Notes under the pieces: generated by a model | What the model was told of the DNA's origin: nothing | Databases searched by the model: none | What the model saw: only the letters and a program-made list of their open reading frames with translations | Made by a program: the position numbers and the translations under genes | Shown: positions 25,140-36,900 of the stretch, piece after piece | Layout of the letters: each line of letters opens with the position of its first letter | How positions within the stretch are numbered: position 1 is the stretch's first letter | Assembly: GCA_949317995.1 (NCBI GenBank) | Contig: OX439041.1 | Location: 10,614,001-10,678,000, forward strand | Length of the DNA: 64,000 nt | Source of the DNA: Acholoe squamosa | Lineage: Eukaryota; Annelida; Polychaeta; Phyllodocida; Polynoidae | Direction of reading: 5' to 3'

Positions 25140-26760
25140 AGTGTGCCATATTGCCTTATTACAGTTTTGGCGGATGTGTCTAACTTGACACTTCAATGAC
25201 TGCAAATCCAAGAGTGCATCATGCCCATTGCACCAATGAGCATGATGCACTAATGTATCAGCGGCCTTTAAAACGTCCATCATTGGAACCTGACACTGCA
25301 TACATTTGCCCCCTTTTAGTCACTTGTCGACAATTCATATTAAGCATGACGGCAATCATTTGAACACCACGAGGCAAAACAGCAAAGACTAATCAGTGAC
25401 TTCTATTTACTGCCGCAGAGAAGTGTGCTTCATCTAGAAATTTGTTCTGGGGCTTCCATTCTTACAGCTGTGTTGAAACAAACTAAAAAAAGGTACAGTG
25501 GAAACCTGCCCTCCAACTTGGTTTTTCGAAAATATGTTACCTCCGTTTAATATTTCTTTTAATAGTCACTTGTATACTGTTAACACTTTTCCTTCACATC
25601 GAAACATATTAAGTCATAAACTGAAATAACCACCAAAGATATTTTGATTTCTTAATATGGATACAAAAACCGTATTATATAGAGCATTATCGATAACAGC
25701 AAATAAGTAATATCCCTTCGTTTTGTTTTGAAAAAGGAGCCTTTCATTCACTATGAAAGTTAGGAGGATTAATTATTAAGAAAGGCTTTTCCTATATCTA
25801 TTGTAATCTCCCACGTATAAGGCGCAGCCCACGTATAAGGCGCACCTAGAGATTTGGAAAATTCTCAAAAAAAATAAAAAATTCATAACTTTGGTTCTAC
25901 TGAATGAATTTTCAAAATTCAAAGAACTATGTGTGCCTTGCGCCCCATGGCCCCCATATATACTATTATGGCTAAGGGGGCATGTAACATGTTAAAAAGA
26001 AAGGTCTTAGAGTCCCCCTTGTGGATGCAATTAGCAATAAGACCCCCATATAAGACGCGCCTTATACGCGGGAGATTACAGTACTTAATTCCCGTCTACT
26101 TACAAGCTTTTGTGGTTTTTTTTTTGCCTTGGTTTCATCCACTTCAAAAATAAATTAACAAATAGCACAGCATTTTAACAAAATATATAACATGAAATAT
26201 GATACAACTGCCCTTCCCTGACACCATGTGTATGACTATACTTGTCATATTAAGAGTACCTTCCATAATTTTTTTTTCACGGACCTTCACATCGTCCTCC
26301 GAGATAATTTTTTTTCTGGTGGAATTTTTACTCTGGGAGACAGAAACAGTGGTTAGATTGTGGGGGGCTCTGTAAATCTCTTGATGCTGATGTGCGGGGA
26401 CACTTGCTGTTTCTGTCAGCTGTAGCTCACAGAGAACTAGTGACTGGAATCAGCTAGCTGCTTGGCTTTAGAAGACATTGGATTATCTTCACCCTTATCC
26501 TCCTCGAATCGGGTAGCGCTCACTGGCCCTTATCAGACGGAAGATGGGAGCATGCTCTATGTTCCATCCTGCCTTACCATGAGGAATCAGGCCTTGCTCT
26601 CTGGTATCTGTCCTTTCAGCATTACATCCACCCTATGAACTAACTTCCATAGTTCACACATTGTCTTAAGAATTCCTAACAAATTCATCACTAACATGTT
26701 CAAACAGAGATTTCATAGGTAGACCCATAAAGTTTTTGTCTGTCATCTCCACCTTGTTGC
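25140..26760. repeat. Tandem duplication, partial unit C, running into the real ZDHHC 3' end
   Basis: Homologous to the first about 1.5 kb of units A and B, then continues into the authentic gene beyond the glutamine tract. It has a private insertion of about 90 bp near 25637-25728 (AAGATATTTTGATTTCTTAA onward). It contains a MITE at 25799-26083 and the likely 3' UTR of the ZDHHC gene. I could not place a polyadenylation signal with confidence. Confidence 0.85.
25799..26083. mobile_element. TA-flanked MITE (CCGTAATCTCCCGC family), downstream of ZDHHC stop
   Basis: Begins TTGTAATCTCCCACGTATAA, repeats CACGTATAAGGCGCA twice, and ends TTATACGCGGGAGATTACAG-TA. It lies 617 bp downstream of the ZDHHC stop codon, so it may be in the 3' UTR or just past it. 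Confidence 0.75.
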
Positions 26761-27902
26761 TGTTGTTGTTGTTGCTGTTGTTGTTGCTGTTGTTGTGCTT
26801 GTTGTTGTGCTTGTTGTTGTAATTGCTGGTGGCGACGAACTCGGTCTCTCTCTCGCTGTCTCTGCCTTTCCCGCTCACGCTCCTGCGTGGCGATGGCGTC
26901 TGACATTTCTAGTGCTCGTACAAAGGACATGGGTCGTCTTACTGCCCCTGGTACATTGTCCAGCACCTGTGGTGGCACACCAGGCTGGGCGGCGCCCCGG
27001 TTCTCCACCAGGGCACCTAGGTCACTGTGTTTACTAGCGCCGCTGGTGCTACTACTACTGTAGCCTGACTCCTTATACTTAGTCCCATGGTAGGCCGAGG
27101 CACCAGGGGCCACTGCAGGGGCACCCTGTGGGGCATACCGAGTACCTCCCGTTATGGTGGGCGAAGTCCGTGCATTAGGCCCACTGCTGCCTGCACCAGC
27201 TCGGCCGTACAAGTTTTGGCGAGAGCCGGCTAGACCAGGGCTGCGTCGGCCCTGCAGCTGCACTGTGGGGCCGGCACTAGGGGCAGAAACAGGCGGAACA
27301 ATCCCACCCATGCCGCTCGCACCACTCACTCTGTCCGTTATCAGGGCCTGTGTAGTCGGGTATTTCTCGTCGGCTGCGATGGCCCTTTCGCCAGTGGGAC
27401 TGTTGAGCGTGCGTCGGGTTGGCAGGGGCTTGGCTGGCTGCTGGCCAGTTGGGCTAGGGGTCGTTACCGGCGAGAACTGGTCCGGCTGAGCCATGGGTGC
27501 CACAATGCGATGATGTTGTGGATGTTCAGTGGCGCCCAAGCCCGCCGGGCGCGAGACGGCTGCCACCGTCGCCAGCATTGGACGGCTGCCATAGAGGCTA
27601 GTGGGGTGTGGTGGCGGTGGCGGATATTGGGCTCCTGCGGAGGTGAGGGTGGGCAGCTGGGTGGATGAACCATGTGGGGATTCTCGGCGCTGTTGTCCAC
27701 GGGCCGGACCTCGGGCCATTCCGACACCTGCATCAAGGATCTTGGACATGGAGTGGGCGCTCCCACCGAGTGGCACCTCCCCAGTGGTATCAAACAGGTT
27801 GGTGTAGGAACCATTGTCCAGGCGCTGGGGTGGTGGGGGCGGGGCCTCACAATCTCGCGACTGGCTCTGTATATCCGAGTCGTCCACAGAACTCCGAGTC
27901 AG
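26700..27902 (-). CDS. ZDHHC8: ZDHHC5/8-like terminal coding exon 8 (disordered tail, polyQ, PDZ ligand)
   Basis: Residues 294-693 plus stop (TGA, complement of 26702-26700). The acceptor CATTTTTAG opens [20 protein letters not shown] in phase 0 with exon 7. The tail is rich in Pro, Ser, Gly and Ala, contains [20 protein letters not shown], an [11 protein letters not shown] block, an Arg/Glu/Gln-rich run (about 630-650), a Q/A-rich stretch with 14 consecutive Gln (663-676), then [17 protein letters not shown]. The last seven residues match the vertebrate ZDHHC5/8 C-terminus almost exactly. GC content is clearly higher than in flanking DNA. The final 17 codons and 3' flank are repeated in the tandem array to the left. 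Confidence 0.95.
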   Translation of the reverse strand: MTRSSVDDSDIQSQSRDCEAPPPPPQRLDNGSYTNLFDTTGEVPLGGSAHSMSKILDAGVGMARGPARGQQRRESPHGSSTQLPTLTSAGAQYPPPPPHPTSLYGSRPMLATVAAVSRPAGLGATEHPQHHRIVAPMAQPDQFSPVTTPSPTGQQPAKPLPTRRTLNSPTGERAIAADEKYPTTQALITDRVSGASGMGGIVPPVSAPSAGPTVQLQGRRSPGLAGSRQNLYGRAGAGSSGPNARTSPTITGGTRYAPQGAPAVAPGASAYHGTKYKESGYSSSSTSGASKHSDLGALVENRGAAQPGVPPQVLDNVPGAVRRPMSFVRALEMSDAIATQERERERQRQRERDRVRRHQQLQQQAQQQAQQQQQQQQQQQQQQGGDDRQKLYGSTYEISV

Positions 27903-30900
27903 CTAAAAATGAGGACAGAAAAGACACAAATAGGTCAGAACAGATATCAGTATAATCCAGTCATTTCAAATATCAAATCTAAACTGGTGTGCACTGGGTA
28001 TTTTTTTTCCACAAGTGATATATACAGAGAAAATCCTTTTGTTTCTTCCCTTTGGGTAATGAAATAAAAAGCTTAGAAAAATCATAAAGCAAGATATTTT
28101 AAACTTTCTCTAGTAAGGTTAATTGAAAAGTTCGTATTCCTTGACTGAAATAGATACATGTCTACTTATTTGAGAGAAGAAAGGCTTCACTGGTAGGTTT
28201 CTAGTATTCAAAGAATCTATACTTAGTTTATAAACAATGGCTAATCCTTAAAAGTCTAGGTAACAAATAATTATAATTATATCATACACAGAAATTCCAT
28301 TAAAAAATTACAGTATTAATTTTTAAAAAAATGCATAAAAAGCATTGAAAAAGGGCGCATTAGATATAAAGCAAATGGTGCAAGATAAACTTAATGCTAT
28401 AGGAATAATTAGTGCAAGTTACATCAAGAGGAATAAGGACTTCGCCTCGATTGAGGATTTTGTACAATTAATTCTACACACAAACTGAACAGATTATTTT
28501 CTCAGTATTAGTGACCAATTCTCATCAGTATTTGTTATTCTTATATGGCACTGGGAAGCATCTAGCACTTCCTATATCTAGCAAATCAAGTCACATTGAG
28601 CTACAGTCTAAGTTTTAAAACTATTATTTCGAAATAAGGCAACGCAGGAAATAAATCATTATGTCAACCCTTTGAAGCCGATGGTGCATTAGTGCATCAT
28701 GTCCATTTGTTATTGCAGCCCTGGCGAGTACTGTGCCAGCGCTAGGTTATTTCATCACCCTAACCCTACAGGGTAGAGACACTGCCGGAAGGTCGGTAAC
28801 ATGCACCAGCGAAGTCCTCGCCCTCATCCCGAGCAATGGTCATGATGCACTCCTGCATAAGCAGCCTTAAAGAGTTTAACCCTTAATGGCTGCTAAATAC
28901 CTCAAAGCTCATGTTGATTTATCACCATGATGCATCAGCACAGGCGAGTAACTCGCCATGCACCACATGTATCCATCCCATAGGGCCAGCATGATGCATG
29001 AAGCTCCGGTGAGTTACTCACCAATGGTACATTCATGAATAATGATGACTAATGGACATGATACTTTCAGGTATAAAACAGTCCCTAGAGGCTTAAACAC
29101 TTCATTTCCTACAAATCTTCATGCACCTATAATATCTTCTCATGCACAACCACCCATTAATCATATAAGTTTGAAACTCCATGCGTTGTTGAAAAAAAAT
29201 TGTTTCTTTATCATAAATATCTGCCGAAACATTTATATATTGTTCGATCAAATCTATTGGCTTTTATAGTGTATTTTGCATAGATGTGACTGACCGACTG
29301 GTGTGAAAAGTCGATTTGTTTCATAGCGTGATGGAAACTAATTTTTTAAAACGAATGACTACACGAGTCTTAGCAAGAGACATTGTTATCATATGAGACC
29401 CTCGGCCATAGAACGCACACATAAATCAAGTCATATGCGCCTCTCAGGGCCCACAACTTGTCCCGCGCCTGGAAAACCAAACTGAAGGGTGAGCATCTAT
29501 TGTACACTGCTGTATATATAGTACATCAAACTGCTACTACAAACCATGTTTGAATGCATAGGGGACATCCAAGAGCCAGGCTTGTCAGAGATCTGTCCGT
29601 GTATTGTCTGTAACCACAAGTGTAGGCAACCAACGGTTAAACTTAAAGCTCACCCACTGTCCACCGTCTACAACAATTTTTCATTTCCACAACCCTTTTG
29701 TATGTCGTATTAAAATATTCCAGGTATAAACGACGACAATTTTTTTTTTTTGCGGGGTGTCAAAATGGGGTAAAAATTTCCATTCTGTAGCAGCTATATG
29801 TGTCAAAATGTGTTTGCATAATATCATGTTTATCGTTTTAGGCCGTGGACATTGACAAACCTTGTATGAAATACACTGGACACGGAAAGTAACACCATTT
29901 TATTGTACGGACAACATGAACAATATCAAGGGATATATTTGTAAAAGAAGAAATTGTAAGAGTAGAGAAAATAGGAGAACACTATAAATACCAATTCGTG
30001 GTATCTAAGTGAGGCAAATCAGCGACAAATCACAACACCGGTGAAATATATGCAGTAGAGGCAGCAGCAAAAATAACGAGAACCACGAAAAACTCTTCTC
30101 AAACTAAGGAGGCCAAGAGTAGGCGACATAGATAGAGAAAACAACAACAGCGGAAAACTCGCAATAAGGCGTAGTAGCGCCTCCAACAGGGAGACCAGGA
30201 TGTTAAGAGAGCAGCACAGCTCCGCCACCTGGGGGGCTTTTTGTTAACTACTATTCAGCTAGCCCAGTCATCACTAGTACTTTGGTCCTCCATACTGACT
30301 GACCGTTCCAGTTTTTTTTTTCAACTACTTTACCACTGGGTTCCACATTTGGACAACTCAGAGCAGCCTCTTTTTTTTTCTTGTCAATTAAGATAGGTCC
30401 CCATTGTTTTTGGCTGTAGACTTTATTTCTACTTAGCATTTTAGTATAGCATTCTGCTGTACCTGTAGTCAGTGTGCATCTGTTACCACGGCAGTGATGG
30501 CAAGGTCAGTGGCGCCCCCTTGCCTGCTGCAGTGGCCACTAGGTGGCGAATCTGAGGCTTAGCGGGTCAGTGGCCGCGCCATGGTCTGGCGTGGACATTG
30601 ACACTGATCACGTGATGAGGTATTTGATGATGTAGCGGGCCTACCTGAGGGCAGGGACAGCTCTGCCTCCGGGCGGCAAACGGTGAGAGACGACCCGCCC
30701 TGTGCACACCGTCAACTCGGCACTTTTTGTAGCTGCAACCAAAAGGTCCACACTGTGGCCAAGTCTGGTAGACAGCAACCTCTCAATAAACCAACCCCTG
30801 CTGTAGGGAGGGCATGATGCCTCATGTACCAAGGTGTATCAGCATGATGCACCAATGCAGCAACAGCACTCAATTGGTGTATCATGCCAACCATTCAGCA

Positions 30901-33900
30901 GTGTATCAGCCCTGTTGGGTCAGCATGATGCAGGAATCGCTAATGCTGCATTCGTGCATCATGAAGACCGAAGCATTGTCCACAGATACATTGATGCTCT
31001 TACAGGGTTGAATAACCTTAGTGTTTTATCTCGCTTGTCAAGATCGGGATAAGATACACTTGACAAACCAATATCTGACCTATGTGCTGGGGGGTAACTA
31101 AAAGTGTATGGTCTACCGTAAAAAATACTTATCGAGGGATGCATATACAAATTGTACCACTAGTCAAAATTAGATCATCAACTGAAAGGACTAGTGGGTC
31201 TATCTACAAATAATCCATATAATACTTATTGGATAGAAACTGCAAAAATGTCAAAAGCAATAAGGTTGTGTTCACACTGGGAAGGGGAAGCAGGTCAAAA
31301 TGTAAACCCTTTTCTTTTTTAATCTTTCCTTTTTTTTCCTTTATTTTTTTTTATGTGTGTAAAAGAAGGAAGTTGTGTATTTTTGATCCAGTAGTATTCT
31401 TGTTATGGGTATATTTTTAAGGTAGACCACATGTTAGTTCACTGGTTTGGCATCAGTATATGTTACTTAGTGTCATAATGAGTCAGTGTATGTTTAAACC
31501 ATGACTCGTGTATAGGCGTCACCCTGACTCTGGTAAGGTCCCACAAGCCGCATGTTGCATTGAACTTTCACTCTTCTATATTGCCATCTTCTGATGTACA
31601 GATGATCCTAAAACCCGCAATGAGCCTCAGGTCTATAGACAGAGTATGAATTTTCTATTTTTAGTAAAGTAATATCTGTTATTATTGAAAATGATGTGTG
31701 CCAGAAAATAAATAAAGATAGTGCTTGAAATGAAAATGTTGAAGACTTGTGTCAGTAAGGCCTAAGACTCTGCCTAGGGAGATCCCGGACTAAAGCTGTT
31801 GGCTCTTGAAGGACTGCATAAATGTCAAATAGCTATATCGCCTTAACAAGACTACCATAATCTCCCGCGTACAAGGCGCGTCTTGTACGAGTGGCTTTAG
31901 TTCTTACTGGATCCAGAAGGGGGACACCAAGACCTTTCATTTGATATCTTACACTCCCCCCTAAGTCATAATAGGATCTAAGGCGGACTGGGGGGTCCTG
32001 GGGGCTCTAGCAACACATAGCATTTTGAATTTTGAAAAGTCATTAAGTAGAACAAAATTTATGAATTTTTCATTTTTTGACTTTTTTTCTAAACTTTAGG
32101 TGCGCCTTTTACGTGAGGTGCGCCTTATAAGCGGGAGATTAAGATAGGTCAAAAAAACGCAGTCATTCAGCCGTACGCTATCCAATTCTGAACAAATCAA
32201 TTTCCTGCAATTATGTCATGGATTGATTACCCATAATTTAATGATTGATATCTTCCTAATATAATGCAGCAATGTAAATTGCTGATAACTCGAAAAGTGA
32301 AAAGCCTGTCATTGGCTCCCATGAGTGGGGCCCTCAAGGGGACCCCCCTCGTATCACAATGTCGCCAAAATTCAAGGCTTCAGGTCACAAACATGTCAAA
32401 AAATAAAGGTTTGTCTCCAAATACAAGGCTTCAGGTCACATGTCACTTTTTCTTTTTTAGGAAATGGACATGTCACATGTCACTTTTAAAAGGCTGCAAT
32501 GTCAGAATGTCACTTCAAAATGGCCAAATGTCGCTGTTCTTTTGTTACTCCTTGGGGGCCACATGAGTTGTGCACTCATTCTGTTGCATCAGCACTCCCT
32601 CACCCAGGTTATTCGCACCACCAAGCCACTATTTGCATAACTCCTGCAAAAACTACGCTATTCGCACCACATTGCCAAAAAAGGTGGAAATGTTGATACA
32701 TGGATCAACATCATATACCTTCACCATTGGAGGCAAAAAGCGTCTTATGGCTGCCAACCAACTGAGTCTGTACAATATTGACAATTTCTCAAAATTTACA
32801 AAACTTGGTAATGAAATACCTTTTCCTGCAAGACCCCTACATATCCTCCTTTAATGGCACTACAAATTCATTAAGTAATTCTGCCTCTCATATATAAAAT
32901 TTCCATCTTTTTTAAAACTTATTCGCACCACCAAAATGACTGAAAGTGCAGGGCCCCAGAGTGTCTCGTTATAACTCGCTTTTCGAGTTAAATATCCTAA
33001 CAGAATTTTATAGACACCTTAATTTGTGTTTACCAGCTTTTGTATATTTATTGTGCACCCCTGAGGGCAACATTCTGTGGACCAAAAATATTTGATATTG
33101 AATACATTTGATATTACATGTATACATTTTCATGTGAATATCTAACACTCGTGATGGATAATGATTTAAACATATTATAAGGACTTCAGCAATCGATTAT
33201 TATTGTTGGCGGGCCAGTCCAAGATGTGGTTCAGAACTATCCTCCTGTTTAACTTCTCAATCATGTTGTCATCCAAGGAAACAGTTTTGGGGATACTTAA
33301 GACATCCTGCATTGAGTCTATAGTGAAAAGTCTGTGCTACATGAATGGACCTCATCATGTTGGACGGCGAGTGATTTGGCAATTTCAAGACGGTTCTCCT
33401 AACACTACATGTCTAAAGGTATTGGCTGTTTGGATATTCAGAGTTTTCTTTTGCTAATTCTGTGATGGTGCTATAGAACCCCGGTCATAAGCCTGCCCCG
33501 TTTATTAGCGGGGAGAGAGATCAAGGGAATTATTTGTATAAGCCGATTTTGGTGGCAATTGTAAATGGTTTTCTCAAATTATTTGTAATAAAAATCCAGT
33601 CATATGCTGGGGTAGATTGGCAAAGTGGCATAAGCCTATTTTGACCAAAAATAACAAAAGACTGTGGTTTTATGCCATATTTCATTAGGCTTGTAGATTT
33701 AAGCGTTTTTTTTTTCTTTTGTTATATTTTTTTGTCTTTTCTTGGCATATATTCTGGTCTCCATGTCGTACAAAACAAAATCATAAGCAGATGCAACTAA
33801 AGAATGTGTCTGTCAACGCTTTACCGCTTTCACTTAACAACTGAATATGACGATGTCTGTCTTTTTAAAAGTTTTGAAACAGCATTTATCAATGTTGATA

Positions 33901-36900
33901 TATCATTAGAAAAAAGTCAGACTTAAATGCTATCTGACTTTAATGTGAGGTGACACGCACAACCTTATAATTTTTTTTTTCAAAATGACTCCCACGGCGA
34001 CAGTCACTCTATTCAGGAGCAGGAGCAGTGGACAACATTGCGAAATCAAGACCGCAACTTCAAAAAGTAGCGAAACCAATATTAATCACAACTGTAGGCC
34101 AAAAAATGTTTGCCAACCAAATTTGATACACACAGAGTAGAAAACAGAAGACAAATGAAAAGAAGTCAGGATCGCAAAAGTTCAAAGAAGAAACCTGGAT
34201 TTTAGCAGAGACACTCATCAATAGTTCAAACACCAACCATTCAAGGTTCAAGAAATAAAAGTTCAGCAAATAGAAGAGGTAGAAAACCAGACAAGCAGTA
34301 TTCAAATTGTTCTGAGAGAAAATGTTGGCATTGTATGCTTTGTACATGAATGATGAACTGTTCCTGAGTAAAGAGAAAGTGTTATCCAAGTGAAATGTTA
34401 CAAGAAATACATGATTAAAATGAGGGAAATCTCCCATTAACCTTTTAAGGGCCACTAATGCATTAACGCATCATGTCCATTGGTTGTCATGATGTATGAA
34501 TGCAGCCCTGCCGAGTAACGCACCAGGGCTGCATTAACGCATCATGCCCATTGGTTGTCATGGTGTATGAATGCAGCCCTGGCGAGTAATGCACCAGGGC
34601 TGCATTAACGCATCATGTCCATTGGTTGTCATGGTGTATGAATGCAGCCCTGGCGAGTAATGCACCAGGGCTGCATTAACGCATCATGTCCATTGGTTGT
34701 CATGATGTATGAATGGAGCCCTGGCGAGTAACGCACCAGGGCTGCATTAACGCATCATGCCCATTGGTTGTCATGATGTATGAATGCAGCCCTGGCGAGT
34801 AACGCACCAGGGCTGCATTCATGAAGCAAGCCGACCCTATGGGGCTGATAAACTTCCGGAGGGTCGTCATGATGCACCAATGAAGTGTCTGCTTACCAGC
34901 ACTTCATTGGTGCATCATGACGGCCAATGGGCATGATACACTCCTGCATCAGCGGCCCTTAAAGGGCAAACAGAATAAAATCAGCTCCAGGACAGTGTGA
35001 AGGCAAAGGAGGTAAAACTACAATTCATGATTTTTCTGCTGATTAAAGGTTTGTGTATGGTACTGCTTAGACGTGTTGCGATAAGTTTCTTGTGTATTAA
35101 ATATCCGTCCGCAATTTACGACAGTCTAATTTCATACGTTGAGCTTATTTATTGATGTATGCATTGTGAAGAAATAAATTTAATTGCCAGCCGGAATCAG
35201 CAAAGGATACAAATATCCTTGTTGTTGTATTTTCTCTTTACGATCAGACTATGATATCTACCTATCAATCAAACTATATTAGTGTTTGAAGATGTTTCCT
35301 ACAGCCCCATGCTTAATGTTAATATCTTTATCAGCATTTCTAATCTACTATTGGTCAATGCAGATGTGTAAGAAGGGTTCACTTTTTTTGGTAAAATACT
35401 TATAGGAATTGGAATGATTAGTGGTTAGGCCAATTGTCCTGAGTAAATCTAGGGCCTAAGGAGCGGCGAAATTAGATCTTGATTACCAGTAGTGGATTTA
35501 GACAGGGAAACCTTCAAGCATAGCCCCTTGTTTTCGCTGAAAGTGTTGGCATGTTTACACCCCGCATTCCTTAATTAAGAGCAGGGGATGTATGCCCTCT
35601 TTTTTTTCTCCAAATCCTGGATCCATTGAATTGAAGAGCTGACGAGCAGACTGGCCAGCACTCCATTGAGGCATCACGCCAACACTCCAGGTCTACATAA
35701 TGAATGAATTTAGCTCTGTCTAGTATCCTTAAAGAGTTGAGTAATCTACTTATTAACTACTCTCTGTCCTTATTGACACTGCCTAGTTCATGTCCATCTA
35801 CACTTTGCTCCTCTTGACTACCTCAAAATGACACAACTAGTGGGGGAACTATTAACTGCTGCTGCCACCTAGTGTACAAAACTGTCCCTACCATAATTTC
35901 ACGCGTATAAGATTCTCCCTAGTTCTGTACGGGGGACACCAAGGCTTTTCTTTTGATATGTTACACTCCCCTAAGTCATAATAGTGACATAGGGGTCCAG
36001 GGGCCCCATGTACTCATAGCTCTTTGAATTTTGAAAACCCACTTAGTAGAACAAAAGTTTTTCTTATTTTTTTTTTTACTCAATCCTAAGGTGTCTTATA
36101 TGCAGAGTGTGCCTTATGCGTAGGGAGTACGGTTTGTTTCTTTACTGTACTATCCTGAATAACCGCCCTGGCGCTTCCAGACTTGGAGGGACAACTACCG
36201 TAATCTCCCGAGTATAAGACGCAGTGCGCGTGTAAGACGCACCTAGAGTTTTGGAAAATTCTCAAAAAATGAAAAACTCATAACTTTGGTTCTACTTAGT
36301 GAATTTTCAAAATTTAAAAACCTGTGTGTACCTTAGGCCCCCTGGTCCCCCCCCTGGGCCCCCTTATGCCCTATTATGACCATTATGGCATGTAACATAT
36401 CAAAAGAAAGGTCTTGGTGTCCCCCTTGTGGATCCAAGGAGAACTAAAACACCTCGTATAAGACGCGGCTTTAATGTGACAATACAGTATAGGGAAATTA
36501 GATTCATCAAGTTATAAAATCTACAAATTTAGATAAAGTTAAAGCACTGTTGTCATCCCGAATGATTACTGTTAATGTCTCACAGTCTATTACTTATACA
36601 TGGGGTTTCACAGCAGATCGTTGTCAAGTTTACATTGACTAATTGACTCTGTACCCTAATTACTTATATATTTTACCCCTTTTGTCAATTTTATCCTTTT
36701 TTATTTTTTATTTTTTGAGTCGTTTTATGAACAATCACATTCAATATGTAGTTCAGGTAACTCCAGATAATGTATGCAAATATTGTTAAAAAATAAAGTT
36801 CTTTTGCTTCCCTTTCAACTTGAGTTATCAAAGCATACAACGATCGAATTTGTTGCGTTAATTTCCCAGATCCAAAATTAAAGGGCAGAGCAGAATTCAA

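Noticed and set aside
26666..26878. Asn-rich minus-strand frame over the glutamine tract
   Set aside because: Alternative frame of the CAG/CAA run; it continues past the true stop into 3' flank.
27154..27955. Long plus-strand and other-frame ORFs over ZDHHC exon 8
   Set aside because: Shadows of the GC-rich coding exon on the minus strand, whose frame is proven by the conserved C-terminus.
34060..34455. 131-codon minus-strand frame
   Set aside because: Phe/Leu-rich translation of A-rich DNA, overlapping the left end of a MITE; no family resemblance or splice context.
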